Assembly (NCBI RefSeq): GCF_028553745.1
Contig: NZ_CP067129.1
Span: 850,501 to 914,500, forward strand
Direction of reading: 5' to 3'
Length of the DNA stretch: 64,000 nt
DNA from: Paracoccus seriniphilus
GTDB lineage: Bacteria; Pseudomonadota; Alphaproteobacteria; Rhodobacterales; Rhodobacteraceae
Under the pieces are notes generated by a model that saw nothing but the letters and a program-made list of their open reading frames with translations, was not told the origin of the DNA and searched no databases. A program made the translations under genes and the position numbers. Positions within the stretch are counted from its first letter, which is position 1; each line of letters begins with the position of its first letter. This document shows positions 33,721 to 43,396 of the stretch, one piece after another.

Positions 33721-35505
33721 CTAGCCGTGTTCCTCGGCCGCGGCTTCCGACAGCGCCTGATTCAGGGCGCGCAGGGCATCGACATGATAGACAACGCCGA
33801 TGATTTCAGGTGTCGGTGGACTGTCGGCATCGCTTGCGGAAGGGTCGGGGGGAAGGATTACCGGCAGAAAGGCCGCATCCGTGCGTTCGAACTCCTGCAA
33901 CGCCAGTTCCAGCGGCATGCCGTCGGTCAGGGCCTGCCCCGAGTCATGCAGATTGCGTGCAAGATCCATCGAGGGGGCGTCGGGGGCGTTCATCTTGCGA
34001 ATGATCGCGGTGATCCGCATTTTCTGGGGCAGCCAGACCTGCGGCCCCTCGGCGATCCTGACGCCGCGATTCTCAAGCTGGGTCAGGAAGAACGAACGAT
34101 GCACCAGCCGCGACGCCAGCGCTGAACTGAGCGATACCGCTGTCATCACGGCGATGCCGGTCTGCCAGTCACCCGTCATTTCGAACATGATCAATGCCGT
34201 CGAGATCGGTGCCCCCAGAACCGCGGCACCCACGGCCCCCATGCCCGCAAAGGCATAGATGTTCACATCGCCCGACAGTTCGGGGAACAGGCCGGTGGCG
34301 ACGATGCCGAAGGCCAGCCCGGTCAGCGACCCCATGACCAGCGCGGGAGAAAACACGCCGCCCCCCATGCGCCCGCCAAGGGTGATGGCCACCGCAATGG
34401 CCTTGACCAGCGCAAAGATGATCGCCGCGCCCAGCCCGATGCGCCCTGCCAGCGCGGCGGCGGTGGTCTCATATCCGACCCCGATGATATGGGGGAAGGG
34501 AATCGCGATCGCGCCCAGCAGCAGCCCGGCCAGCATCGGGCGCGTCCAGCGTGGCCAGCCGCTGCGCTGCATCAGCCAGTCACCGACGCGCTCGGCCCGG
34601 AATATCCCCGACATCATGGCCACGGCGATCACGGCCGAGACCAGCCCCAGCAGCATGAAGGCCGGAAGCTCGACATAAAAGGCCAGGTCCATGTCCTGTT
34701 GCAGGCGGAACTCGGTCAGCCCGCCGAACTCCAGTCGGTTGATGACCGTTCCGGCCACCGCCGAAATCGCGATCGGGGCAAAGGCGCGCAGGGCGAAATG
34801 GCGCAGCACGACCTCATGGGCGAACAGGGCGCCGGCAATGGGGGCGTTGAAACTGGCCGCGACGGCCCCGGCCACGGCGCAGCCCAGCAACTCGCGACCG
34901 GTGATCGGGCTGGCCTTGATGCGGCGGGCAACGGCTGTCGAGACGACCCCGGCAAGATGTACGACCGGTCCTTCGCGCCCCGAGCTGCCCCCGGTGCCGA
35001 GGGTGAGCAGCGAGGCCAGGGCCGAGGCCAGACCTGCGCGAATCTCTACCCGTCCGCCCTCCAGAGCGGCACCCTCGATCACATCCGCCACCGCACGCAC
35101 GCGCCCGTCCGGGGTCAGCCGGTCCAGGATCAGCCCGACCACAAGTCCCCCAATCATCGGCACGGTCAGAACCCAATACCAGGGAAGCTTGCTTGCCGTT
35201 GTGGCCAGTCGCAGATCATCGGCCCCATAGATCAGACGCTGCAGCGCCCCGATGCCCAGTCGAAAGCCCAATGCCGCCAAACCTGCGCCGATACCGATCA
35301 GCAGGGCAAGGAACCAGAATTGCAACTGGCTGGGGCCACGGCTGCGCAGGATCTGCATGGCGCGGCTGTATCGGCTGCGCAGATAGACCAGGCCTGACAG
35401 GAACCATCCTCCGCTGAGCGGCCTGATGGGGGTGTCGGTCTGCTGCGGTTTTGCTCGATCAGCCATGCCGTTCTCGTGCAGGTCGGGTTCGCTCAAACGG
35501 ATCAC
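33721..35505 (-). CDS. CLC-family chloride channel/antiporter
   Basis: A 594-residue CLC protein with about ten to twelve hydrophobic segments from residue 63 onward. The anion-selectivity signature GSSGREGP lies at 173-180 with the gating Glu178; a second filter motif is GGRMGGGVFSPALVMG, and GAPISTALIMFEMTGD also matches the family. The C-terminal about 110 residues are a CBS-type pair remnant (MRITAIIRKMNA; EIIGVVYHVDALRAL). Whether it is a channel or Cl-/H+ exchanger cannot be settled. Its ATG overlaps the epimerase stop as ATGA (35502-35505), so the start at 35505 is preferred over 35466. Confidence 0.9.
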   Translation of the reverse strand: MIRLSEPDLHENGMADRAKPQQTDTPIRPLSGGWFLSGLVYLRSRYSRAMQILRSRGPSQLQFWFLALLIGIGAGLAALGFRLGIGALQRLIYGADDLRLATTASKLPWYWVLTVPMIGGLVVGLILDRLTPDGRVRAVADVIEGAALEGGRVEIRAGLASALASLLTLGTGGSSGREGPVVHLAGVVSTAVARRIKASPITGRELLGCAVAGAVAASFNAPIAGALFAHEVVLRHFALRAFAPIAISAVAGTVINRLEFGGLTEFRLQQDMDLAFYVELPAFMLLGLVSAVIAVAMMSGIFRAERVGDWLMQRSGWPRWTRPMLAGLLLGAIAIPFPHIIGVGYETTAAALAGRIGLGAAIIFALVKAIAVAITLGGRMGGGVFSPALVMGSLTGLAFGIVATGLFPELSGDVNIYAFAGMGAVGAAVLGAPISTALIMFEMTGDWQTGIAVMTAVSLSSALASRLVHRSFFLTQLENRGVRIAEGPQVWLPQKMRITAIIRKMNAPDAPSMDLARNLHDSGQALTDGMPLELALQEFERTDAAFLPVILPPDPSASDADSPPTPEIIGVVYHVDALRALNQALSEAAAEEHG

Positions 35506-36329
35506 AAATGTGGCGTGGCGTCCATAAGTTGCGGCAGGCTTTGTTTCAGCAGTGACATGCCACCGGGCCGCCAGCCCAGACGCGCCAGCGCAGCACAGCC
35601 CGCCAGCCGCATCGACGCCGCATCCGCACGCCGGGGCAGATCATGTCGGCAACCGGACAAGCGGGCGACCTCGGCCAGCAGATCGTGCCGGTCCAGGACC
35701 AGATCGCTGGCATTCACGGTGGCGGGCGGCGCGGGATGGGCCAGCAACAACAACATGGCTGCGGCCAGATCGGCGACATGCAGTTCCGTGCCCGCGCGAG
35801 GCGTGATCGACCGTCCCCGAAGATAATCCGAAAAGAGGTCGCGCCACTTGTTGCGCGGACCCGGTCCATACAGACCCGTGGCGCGGATGGAGGTGCCGAG
35901 AAGGCCGCCTGATGACGCCAGACAGGTTTCGCCATCAGCCTTGACCCTGCCATAGAGGTTGTCCGGTCGTGGCGGCAGGTCATCGGTCAGGAACATGCCC
36001 GGCGGATAGCCGTCATGCACCGCGCGCGAGGACAGGAAAAGGATGCGCCGGACGCCACAGAGCCGGGCCTGGTCGAACAGGATTCGCGTGCCGGTCTGAT
36101 TGGCGGTGATGAAAGCCTGCGGGTCATTTCCCTCGCCCCCGCGAAACCTGCCCGGTTGGTGGGCAAAGGCGCAATGGATCAGCGCGTCATGGTCCCGCAG
36201 ATCCGGTCGGTCGCCAAGCGCATAGCCGTGCTGGCGGTCCAGCGGCGTGACGACATGCCCCGCCTGTTCAAGCAATGGCCGGACGGATGCCCCGACGAAT
36301 CCGCTTGCGCCGGTCAAAGCGATCCGCAT
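35502..36329 (-). CDS. NAD-dependent epimerase/dehydratase (extended SDR)
   Basis: A 275-residue extended SDR. The GASGFVGAS coenzyme motif follows MRIALT at the N-terminus; LSSRAVHD and LYGRVKADGE give the catalytic Ser and Tyr-x3-Lys. It probably acts on a nucleotide sugar or similar; no more precise family was recognised. The ATG shares TGATG with the upstream glycosyltransferase (36327-36331) and its stop overlaps the CLC start, so three proteins of different roles are translationally coupled. Confidence 0.8.
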   Translation of the reverse strand: MRIALTGASGFVGASVRPLLEQAGHVVTPLDRQHGYALGDRPDLRDHDALIHCAFAHQPGRFRGGEGNDPQAFITANQTGTRILFDQARLCGVRRILFLSSRAVHDGYPPGMFLTDDLPPRPDNLYGRVKADGETCLASSGGLLGTSIRATGLYGPGPRNKWRDLFSDYLRGRSITPRAGTELHVADLAAAMLLLLAHPAPPATVNASDLVLDRHDLLAEVARLSGCRHDLPRRADAASMRLAGCAALARLGWRPGGMSLLKQSLPQLMDATPHL

Positions 36330-37225
36330 CAGGCGGCGACGGGGCGGACCTGTGCGGACAGGTCGGGCACGGGCTGGCCCGAGGCAATGGTCTGCCACAG
36401 GTCGATCAGCGGGCGCAGCAGTTCGGCCTTGGCATGGGCCTGCCATGGCTTTTCATACTGGAAATGCAGGATGCGGATGTCCTCCCAACTCCACAGTTCC
36501 GGCATGTTGAACCAGACATATTGCAGCATGTTGTGATGGATCGACAGCCCCTGCCAGTCGTCGAAATAATCCTGCAGGAAGGTCTGGTCGGTGCGCCTCC
36601 AGAATGCGCCGGGACGATCCAGCCGCGCCAGCATGTCATCAAACCGCTGGATGTCGGGACGCGCGGTGAAGACGCCGGAATTCATTCTATGGAAGCCGTC
36701 CAGACCGTCATAGACATTGGGCGCGGCACAGAATTCGGGCATCTCGAACAGCTTGTCGACCGGGCGCAGGACGATGGCATCGGCATCTATGAAGACGCAA
36801 CGTTCATAATCCAGCTGCCACAGGCGCAGCTTGACGAAATTGTCCAGGGGCGTGTGAAAATCCGGTTTGCCGCCACGGGTGAAGGCGGCGCGCGCATGCA
36901 AGGCATCGCGGGCATGGGTCAGGTCGAATTCACGCGATGTGGGCAACAGCTCCGCTGCGATCAGTCTTGCACCGTGAAGGCGCAGCCGTTCCAGATGCGC
37001 GGGTTGCAGCCCGCGATGCATGACGACCAGGTCGGCCGGCGTGTCCGTCAGCAACAATGAACGCAACAGCGCTTCGGCCCCCGGCAGGTAATCGGGGTTG
37101 GTGACCAGGGTGACGAATGCGCGCTCGCTGCGCGCCGGGGTTTCGGCGATCAACCCGGCTGGCAACATGCTGCCATGCCGAAGATCCGGCTTGCGGCGTG
37201 AGGTTGATATCGGGCGGCTGTCCAT
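36329..37225 (-). CDS. glycosyltransferase, GT8/glycogenin-like
   Basis: A 298-residue GT-A fold glycosyltransferase. After a basic N-terminus of about 34 residues come FVTLVTNPDYLPGAEALLRSL (nucleotide-binding strand) and FIDADAIVLRPVDKLFE with the metal-binding DxD, then MNSGVFTARPD, TDQTFLQDYF and LHFQYEKPW (metal-binding His), as in glycogenin/GT8 enzymes. Retaining transfer from a nucleotide-sugar donor is expected; donor and acceptor are unknown. First gene of the GT-epimerase-CLC operon. Confidence 0.82.
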   Translation of the reverse strand: MDSRPISTSRRKPDLRHGSMLPAGLIAETPARSERAFVTLVTNPDYLPGAEALLRSLLLTDTPADLVVMHRGLQPAHLERLRLHGARLIAAELLPTSREFDLTHARDALHARAAFTRGGKPDFHTPLDNFVKLRLWQLDYERCVFIDADAIVLRPVDKLFEMPEFCAAPNVYDGLDGFHRMNSGVFTARPDIQRFDDMLARLDRPGAFWRRTDQTFLQDYFDDWQGLSIHHNMLQYVWFNMPELWSWEDIRILHFQYEKPWQAHAKAELLRPLIDLWQTIASGQPVPDLSAQVRPVAA

Positions 37226-37490
37226 CTTGGTCGGGTCCTGCCTTGCAACTTGCGGAAACGGTCTGCTGTTCGATCCGGCGCCAGGCTATGGCGATCTGGT
37301 GAAGAATTCATGACAGAGATCGGCCCCGCTTGCCAAGTTCCATGGCGGATTTCTGCAGCAGGTGTGGATGAATCCGACTTCCTGACGCCTTCGTGACCGG
37401 TGCGGCACGGTGACTTTTCTTCACGCCTTTGCGATACATTCATCAAGCCGACAGAGAACATGCGGCGGGCAAACAAGATATGGGGCAGTG
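37226..37490. other. divergent promoter region, glycosyltransferase / GH25 gene
   Basis: 265 bp between two divergent genes. Both promoters must lie here; no clear -35/-10 pair, repeat or RNA element was recognised. Confidence 0.4.
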
Positions 37491-38291
37491 ATGCGATATC
37501 TCTGGAAGATCGTCTGGGGCATGATGCTGGTGTTGGCAGTGGCCTGTTCACGCACCCCTCCGCAGAGCGGCGGAGGCGGTGGCAGCCGGGGCTATATTGC
37601 CGGTACCGTGCCGCAACTGGGCGACAACAAGCCCCATGAATGGCGCAATGGGCATCCCTACAACCACCAGGTCCATGGGATCGACATGTCGCGCTGGCAG
37701 GGCGATGTCGATTGGGCGCGGGTGCGCGCGGCGGGGATCAGCTTTGCCTTCATCAAGGCGACCGAGGGCGGCGATCACAGCGATCCGTCATTCCAGCGCT
37801 ATTGGCGCGAGGCCGCCGCTGCCCGCATTCCGCGCGGCGCCTATCACTATTTCTATTTCTGCCGCACGGGGGCCGAGCAGGCCAATTGGTTCATTCGCCA
37901 TGTCCCGCGCGAGGTCGGCTCGTTGCCGCCGGTGCTGGATCTGGAGTGGACACATTCCAAGACCTGCCCGCGCCGTCCCCCGCCTGCCGAGGTCAAGCGT
38001 GAGGCATCGCGTTTCCTGGATATCGTCGGTCGCCATTATGGCCAGCGTCCGATCGTCTATACGACCGTCGATTTCTATCGCGACAACGATCTTGGCGATC
38101 TGCGGGCCGAATTCTGGCTGCGGTCCGTGGCCGATCACCCGCGCGAGACCTATCCGGGCCAGCGTTGGGCGTTCTGGCAATATACCGGCACCGGCTCGGT
38201 TCCGGGCATCAAGGGAGACGTGGATCTGAACGCATTTGCCGGCACATCGGCGGATTGGGCACGATGGCTGTCGATTCGCTTGACCCGGTGA
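37491..38291 (+). CDS. GH25 lysozyme-like lipoprotein
   Basis: A 266-residue protein with an N-terminal lipoprotein signal (basic MRYLWK, hydrophobic core, lipobox LAVAC with Cys19), a Gly/Ser-rich linker and a glycoside hydrolase 25 domain. GH25 landmarks: HGIDMSRWQGDVDW (catalytic Asp strand), FAFIKATEGG, GAYHYFYFCR, and VLDLEWTH with the Asp-x-Glu catalytic pair. It would hydrolyse muramyl linkages of peptidoglycan from an outer-membrane or periplasmic position. The start was chosen at the ATG giving a proper lipoprotein signal. The 3' end overlaps the CPBP gene by 28 bp. Confidence 0.88.
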   Translation: MRYLWKIVWGMMLVLAVACSRTPPQSGGGGGSRGYIAGTVPQLGDNKPHEWRNGHPYNHQVHGIDMSRWQGDVDWARVRAAGISFAFIKATEGGDHSDPSFQRYWREAAAARIPRGAYHYFYFCRTGAEQANWFIRHVPREVGSLPPVLDLEWTHSKTCPRRPPPAEVKREASRFLDIVGRHYGQRPIVYTTVDFYRDNDLGDLRAEFWLRSVADHPRETYPGQRWAFWQYTGTGSVPGIKGDVDLNAFAGTSADWARWLSIRLTR

Positions 38292-38923
38292 GGTCACATC
38301 CCTGGCTGATGGTCGAATTTGTGGCGCTCTATATCGGGGCGCCACTGGCCATCGCGCTGTTTCTGCCGCCCCAGAGGATGTTCGCAGCGTTGTTCCTGTT
38401 TTCGATTGCCGGGATGGTTCTGCTGTGGCGCACCGGCGGGTTCCGCTGGGGCAAGCTGATCCGCGGCAGGCGGATTCCCTGGTTTGAGGTCGCCGGCATC
38501 GCCGCAGCGACACTCATTTCAGGTGTGGTGATCATGTGGCTGATGCAGCCTCAGGGGCTGTTTGCCATCCTGCGCGAGCGCCCGGAATTCCTGCTGCTGA
38601 TATGGCTGCTCTACCCGATCCTGTCGGCGTTGCCGCAAGAGCTGATCTTTCGGGCGCTGTTCTTTCACCGCTATGGCGTATTGCTGCCGCGGGGAAAGGC
38701 GGCAATCGCGGTGAACGCGGCGGTCTTTTCCTTTGCCCACCTGATGTATTGGTCGTGGGTGGTGGCCTTGCTGACCTTTGCGGGCGGTTGGTTCTTTGGC
38801 CGCGCCTATCTGCGTCATGGCTTTCCGGCGGCGTGGTTGTTGCATGCGGTGGCGGGAAATATCCTGTTTGCGGTGGGCATGGGCTATTATTTCTACAGCG
38901 GGAATGTCCTGCGCCCCTTCTGA
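38264..38923 (+). CDS. CPBP-family intramembrane metalloprotease
   Basis: A 219-residue membrane protein with about six hydrophobic helices. CPBP/Abi motifs: PQELIFRALFFHR (motif 1, in which the first Glu of the usual EExxxR is replaced by Gln), FSFAHLMYW (FxxxH) and WLLHAVAGNIL (third motif). Members process or protect membrane proteins; the substrate is unknown. The unusual Gln may lower activity. The ATG lies 28 bp inside the GH25 gene, so the two are probably co-translated. Confidence 0.8.
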   Translation: MAVDSLDPVRSHPWLMVEFVALYIGAPLAIALFLPPQRMFAALFLFSIAGMVLLWRTGGFRWGKLIRGRRIPWFEVAGIAAATLISGVVIMWLMQPQGLFAILRERPEFLLLIWLLYPILSALPQELIFRALFFHRYGVLLPRGKAAIAVNAAVFSFAHLMYWSWVVALLTFAGGWFFGRAYLRHGFPAAWLLHAVAGNILFAVGMGYYFYSGNVLRPF

Positions 38924-38983
38924 CCGGTTGACTTCCCGCCTGCGGCGCTGTTGATGCGGGGGCTGAACAACTGGGGATCGATC

Positions 38984-40759
38984 ATGCACGCCTATCGCAG
39001 CCATACCTGCGGCGATCTGACAGCCGCCAATGCCGGTGAAACCATCCGTTTGTCGGGCTGGGTCCATCGGGTCCGTGACCACGGGGGCGTTCTGTTCGTC
39101 GATCTTCGCGACCACTATGGCATGACTCAGGTTCTGGCCGACAGTGACAGCCCGGCCTTCGCCGCGATGGAAAAACTGCGCGCCGAAACCGTCATCCGCA
39201 TCGACGGGCGCGTCAAGCTGCGCGATGAAGCGCTGGTCAACCCCAAGCTGCCCACCGGCGAGATCGAGGTCTATGCGACCGATCTCGAGGTGCTGGGCGC
39301 AGCGGACGAACTGCCCCTGCCGGTCTTCGGTGATCAGGAATACCCGGAAGAAACGCGTCTGACCTATCGCTTTCTGGACCTGCGCCGCGAAACGCTGCAC
39401 AACAACATCATGCTGCGCAGCAAGGTGATCCAGTCGATCCGCCGGCGCATGTGGGACCGCGAGTTCACCGAATTCCAGACCCCGATCATCACCGCCTCCA
39501 GCCCCGAGGGCGCGCGCGACTTTCTGGTGCCGTCGCGTCTGCATCCGGGCAAGTTCTACGCCCTGCCGCAGGCACCGCAGCAGTTCAAGCAGCTGATCAT
39601 GGTTGCGGGTTTTGACAAATACTTCCAGATCGCGCCCTGTTTCCGCGACGAGGACCCACGTGCGGATCGCAGCCCGACCGATTTCTACCAGCTGGACATG
39701 GAAATGTCCTTCGTGTCGCAGGATGACGTTTTCCAGGCGGTGCAGCCGGTCATTCAGGGCATCTTCGAGGAATTCGGCGGTGGACGGCGTGTCGATACCG
39801 ACTGGCCGCGCATCCCCTATGCCGAGGCGATGCTCAAATATGGCAGCGACAAGCCCGACCTGCGCAACCCGATCGAAATGCAGGTCGTCAGCGAACATTT
39901 CCGTGGCTCCGGCTTTGCGATCTTTGCCAAGCTGCTGGAGCAGGAAGGCACCGAGATCCGCGCCATTCCCGCCCCGACGGGCGGCAGCCGCAAATTTGCC
40001 GACCGCATGAATGCCTTTGCCCAGCAACAGGGTTTGCCCGGCATGGGCTATATCCTGTGGCGCAAGGCAGCGGATGGCAGCACCGAGGCCGCGGGTCCGG
40101 TCGCCAAGAATATCGGTCCCGAACGGACCGAGGCGATCCGCCAGCAACTGGGACTGGGCGAGGGCGACGCAGCCTTCTTCCTGGGGGGCAAACCCGAGAA
40201 CTTCGAGGCCGTCGCCGGGCGTGCGCGCAATGAAATCGGCCGTGAACTGGGTCTGACGGATGAGAACCAGTTCAAATTCGCCTGGATCGTCGATTTCCCG
40301 ATGTACGAAAAGGACGACGAGGGACGGATCGATTTCAGCCATAACCCGTTCTCGATGCCGCAGGGCGGTCTGGAGGCGCTGAACGGAGATCCGCTGGCCG
40401 TCAAGGGCTATCAATATGATCTGGCCTGTAACGGCTATGAGTTGGTGTCGGGCGCGATCCGGAACCACAAGCCGGAAATCATGTTCAAGGCCTTCGAACT
40501 TGCCGGCTATGGCAAGGAAGAGGTCGAGAAGCGTTTCGGCGGCATGGTCAAGGCATTCCGCTATGGCGCGCCGCCCCACGGTGGCTGTGCAGCCGGGATC
40601 GACCGGATCGTGATGTTGCTGGCCGATGAGGCCAATATCCGCGAAGTCATCATGTTCCCGATGAACCAGCGCGCCGAAGACTTGATGATGGATGCGCCCT
40701 CCGAGCCGACAAATGAACAGCTGCGCGAGTTGCGTCTGCGGGTCTTGCCGAAAGAGTGA
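38984..40759 (+). CDS. aspS: aspartate-tRNA ligase
   Basis: A 591-residue class II aminoacyl-tRNA synthetase. N-terminal OB fold ([31 protein letters not shown]), motif 2 [19 protein letters not shown], a bacterial GAD insertion domain, and motif 3 [14 protein letters not shown] near the C-terminus. The organism probably uses it as a tRNA-Asp/Asn non-discriminating enzyme if gatCAB exists elsewhere, but that cannot be seen here. The ATG at 38984 matches the family start; ATG 38951 is rejected. Confidence 0.96.
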   Translation: MHAYRSHTCGDLTAANAGETIRLSGWVHRVRDHGGVLFVDLRDHYGMTQVLADSDSPAFAAMEKLRAETVIRIDGRVKLRDEALVNPKLPTGEIEVYATDLEVLGAADELPLPVFGDQEYPEETRLTYRFLDLRRETLHNNIMLRSKVIQSIRRRMWDREFTEFQTPIITASSPEGARDFLVPSRLHPGKFYALPQAPQQFKQLIMVAGFDKYFQIAPCFRDEDPRADRSPTDFYQLDMEMSFVSQDDVFQAVQPVIQGIFEEFGGGRRVDTDWPRIPYAEAMLKYGSDKPDLRNPIEMQVVSEHFRGSGFAIFAKLLEQEGTEIRAIPAPTGGSRKFADRMNAFAQQQGLPGMGYILWRKAADGSTEAAGPVAKNIGPERTEAIRQQLGLGEGDAAFFLGGKPENFEAVAGRARNEIGRELGLTDENQFKFAWIVDFPMYEKDDEGRIDFSHNPFSMPQGGLEALNGDPLAVKGYQYDLACNGYELVSGAIRNHKPEIMFKAFELAGYGKEEVEKRFGGMVKAFRYGAPPHGGCAAGIDRIVMLLADEANIREVIMFPMNQRAEDLMMDAPSEPTNEQLRELRLRVLPKE

Positions 40760-40782
40760 TCTGATATCCGCATTGCCTTGTG

Positions 40783-40816
40783 CCACATTGCGCCCGACAA
40801 TCGGGGCGCAATGTGG
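40783..40816 (+). terminator. 13-bp hairpin after aspS
   Basis: CCACATTGCGCCC and GGGCGCAATGTGG pair perfectly around an 8-base loop. There is no T-run, and the hairpin ends 14 bp before the next start codon, so it may act as a weak terminator or as a leader structure for the DUF1800 gene. Confidence 0.6.
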
Positions 40817-40830
40817 ATGGCAGGGCAGAT

Positions 40831-42201
40831 ATGGTCGGATATTCGGAAATCTCGGCAATTCGGCTGGGCTATGGGCTTGGCCCGGGAATCACTGCACCGG
40901 CTTCAGCCGCTGAACTGATCGCGGAAATTGCCGCGTCAGCCCCCGATTCGCGCTCGATCTCGATGGAACAGATCGAGGCGTTGCGGCTGGAATATGTCGA
41001 TATCGTCAGGAAAACCCGCGAAAGCGGCGGTGCTGACCGCAGCGCGATCCAGGCTGCGCGCAAGAAATCCACCCTTATGGCGCGTGTCGCCGATCAGACC
41101 CGTCTTGCCCGTGCGGTTGGCGGTGGTGTCGGCTTTGGCGAAAGGCTGGTGCAGTTCTGGGCCGACCATTTCACGGTGACCGGCGGCAGCAATGCCTTCA
41201 ACGCCGCCATGGCCTCGGCCCTTGTCGAAGAGGCCATTCGCCCGCATCTGACCGGCAGCTTTGCCGATATGATGTATGCCGCGGAAACGCATCCCCGTAT
41301 GCTGACCTATCTCAATCAGGTGCGCTCGTTCGGGCCACATTCGGTCGCGGCGCGCAAACGTCCGGACAAGAATCTGGGCCTGAACGAAAATCTGGCCCGC
41401 GAGATGATCGAACTGCACAGTCTGGGAGTGGACGCCGATTACACCCAGAAGGATGTGCGCCAGCTTGCCAAGCTGTTGACCGGTCTGACCTATAATTTCC
41501 GCGATCAACGCCGCTTTCGCCCGACCATGGCCGAGCCCGGCCCCGAAACCGTTTTGGGCCACAGCTATGGCGTCAGCCGCTGGGGAAGTATCCGCGATGT
41601 GCGCGCAGTGATCGAGGATCTTGCGCGTCACCCAGCCACGGCGAATCACATCGCGCGCAAGCTGGCGGTGCATTTCGTGGCCGATGATCCACCGCAGAAT
41701 CTGGTTGAACGACTGGCCGTCATCTTTCGCGAGACCGAGGGCAATCTTTCGGCCTTGTATGACGAACTGGCCCGGGCGCCGGAACTGACGGGCCATTTTC
41801 GCGCCAAGGTTCGGCAGCCCTTCGATTTCGTCGTTGCGGCCCTGCGGGCCGTGGGGGTGGGCCATGACGAGATCATGGCGCTGCCGCCCCAACAGCTGAT
41901 TGCCCGCGTCATTCGCCCGATGACGGCGATGGGTCAGAAATGGCAGATGCCGCGCGGGCCCGATGGCTGGCCCGAAGCCGCAGAGGCATGGGCCACGCCA
42001 CAAGGGCTGGCCGCGCGGATCGACTGGTCGACGCGGCAGTTACCCAAGCTGGTCGGGCCGCTGCCGGACCCGCGGAAGATGCTGCAGGACTGTCTGGCCG
42101 ATACGGCATCAGAACCTTTGGCATGGGCGGTGCCCAAGGCGGAAACTGCGCTGGAAGGACTTGGGGTCGTCCTGGGTTCCGCCGATTTCAACAGGAGATA
42201 G
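40831..42201 (+). CDS. DUF1800 family protein
   Basis: A 456-residue protein with the DUF1800 signature NLGLNENLAREMIELHSLGVDADYTQ-type block (about residues 180-210) followed by VRQLAKLLTGLTYNFR, and YGVSRWGSIRDVRAVI further on. The biochemical role is not established. It is followed after 4 bp by a DUF1501 gene, the partner with which DUF1800 genes are very commonly paired. No clear signal peptide is seen, unlike its partner. Confidence 0.85.
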   Translation: MVGYSEISAIRLGYGLGPGITAPASAAELIAEIAASAPDSRSISMEQIEALRLEYVDIVRKTRESGGADRSAIQAARKKSTLMARVADQTRLARAVGGGVGFGERLVQFWADHFTVTGGSNAFNAAMASALVEEAIRPHLTGSFADMMYAAETHPRMLTYLNQVRSFGPHSVAARKRPDKNLGLNENLAREMIELHSLGVDADYTQKDVRQLAKLLTGLTYNFRDQRRFRPTMAEPGPETVLGHSYGVSRWGSIRDVRAVIEDLARHPATANHIARKLAVHFVADDPPQNLVERLAVIFRETEGNLSALYDELARAPELTGHFRAKVRQPFDFVVAALRAVGVGHDEIMALPPQQLIARVIRPMTAMGQKWQMPRGPDGWPEAAEAWATPQGLAARIDWSTRQLPKLVGPLPDPRKMLQDCLADTASEPLAWAVPKAETALEGLGVVLGSADFNRR

Positions 42202-42205
42202 GCTG

Positions 42206-43384
42206 ATGCTGTCGCGTCGTGCTTTCATCAAATCGACCGCGCTGCTGGGCTGTTCCGCCGCCGCGCATCCGCTGTTGTCAACCATCGCCTTTGCCGAGGC
42301 ACCGGGCGAGAATCGTCTGGTCGTCATCATCCTGCGCGGGGCGATGGACGGGATGGATGCATTTCAGCCCTATGGCGACCCCAACCTGCGCAAGCTGCGC
42401 CGGAAACTGTCGCTGGGGCCGGATCAGGGCGCGCTTGATCTGGACGGGTTCTTCGCGTTGCACCCTGATATGGCGGGGCTGATGCCGCTGTGGCAGGCAG
42501 GCGAGCTTGCCTTTGCCCCTGCGGTCTCGACCCCTTATCGCGACAAGCGCAGCCATTTCGATGGGCAGGACATGCTTGAAGCGGGAACCGGCACTGATCT
42601 GAACCTGATCCAGCAACGCGATGGCTGGCTGAACCGCCTGTTGCAGAACATGCCGGGAGTGCAATCGGAAACCGCCTATTCGGTCGGGCTGGAGGATATG
42701 AAAATCCTCGATGGTCCGGCACCGGCCAAAAGCTGGGCGCCGCAGACCCGGTTCCGCCTTGGTGCGCAGGGGCAAAGATTGCTGCAGCATGTCTGGCATG
42801 ACGATCCGCTGTTTCGCGCGGCGGGAGAGCAGGCGATCGAGATTGTCTCCAGCGGTGTCGGAACCGTGAAGGAAGAGGGAGGCCCGACCCGTGACGCCCG
42901 CGCGTTGGCTAGGTTTTCGGCGGATCGCCTGAATGGTGCCACGCGGATCGCGACATTCTCGATTTCGGGCTGGGACAGCCATGCCAATCAGGGCCGCGTC
43001 ATCGGTCGGGCGATGAATCGCCTTTCTGATGCCATTCTGACCCTGCGCGACGGCTTGGGAAAGAACTGGCAGCGCACCACGGTTCTGGCGATGACCGAAT
43101 TCGGGCGGACCGTGCGCGAAAACGGCAGCGGTGGCACCGATCACGGCACCGGCGGGGCGATGCTGATGGCCGGGGGGGCCTTGCGTGGCCGGCGGGCCTA
43201 TGGCGGCTGGCCGGGGCTGGCCGAGCAGGATCTCTATGCCGATCGCGATCTGATGCCGCTGCGCGATATCCGTGCCTATGCGGCATGGGCCCTGCATGAC
43301 CTGTTCGCCGTGTCGCGCGATGTGCTGGAGCAAAGCGTATTCCCGCAGCTGGACATGGGCGACAATCCGCGTTTCCTTGCCTGA
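42206..43384 (+). CDS. DUF1501 family Tat-exported protein
   Basis: A 392-residue protein with a twin-arginine signal (SRRAFIKSTALLG, then a hydrophobic stretch and a cleavage site around AFA-EA). The body belongs to DUF1501, a sulfatase/alkaline-phosphatase-like fold: RLVVIILRGAMDGMDAF, SHFDGQDMLE, SGWDSHANQG and TEFGRTVREN ... TDHGTGGAML. The metal-binding-like Asp/His residues suggest a hydrolase, but no substrate is known. An AGGAGA ribosome-binding site lies at the end of the DUF1800 gene. Confidence 0.87.
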   Translation: MLSRRAFIKSTALLGCSAAAHPLLSTIAFAEAPGENRLVVIILRGAMDGMDAFQPYGDPNLRKLRRKLSLGPDQGALDLDGFFALHPDMAGLMPLWQAGELAFAPAVSTPYRDKRSHFDGQDMLEAGTGTDLNLIQQRDGWLNRLLQNMPGVQSETAYSVGLEDMKILDGPAPAKSWAPQTRFRLGAQGQRLLQHVWHDDPLFRAAGEQAIEIVSSGVGTVKEEGGPTRDARALARFSADRLNGATRIATFSISGWDSHANQGRVIGRAMNRLSDAILTLRDGLGKNWQRTTVLAMTEFGRTVRENGSGGTDHGTGGAMLMAGGALRGRRAYGGWPGLAEQDLYADRDLMPLRDIRAYAAWALHDLFAVSRDVLEQSVFPQLDMGDNPRFLA

Positions 43385-43396
43385 TGCGGGGCAGGT

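Noticed and set aside
38519..40858. A 779-codon minus-strand open frame
   Set aside because: Antisense to aspS and the CPBP gene; no protein-like features.
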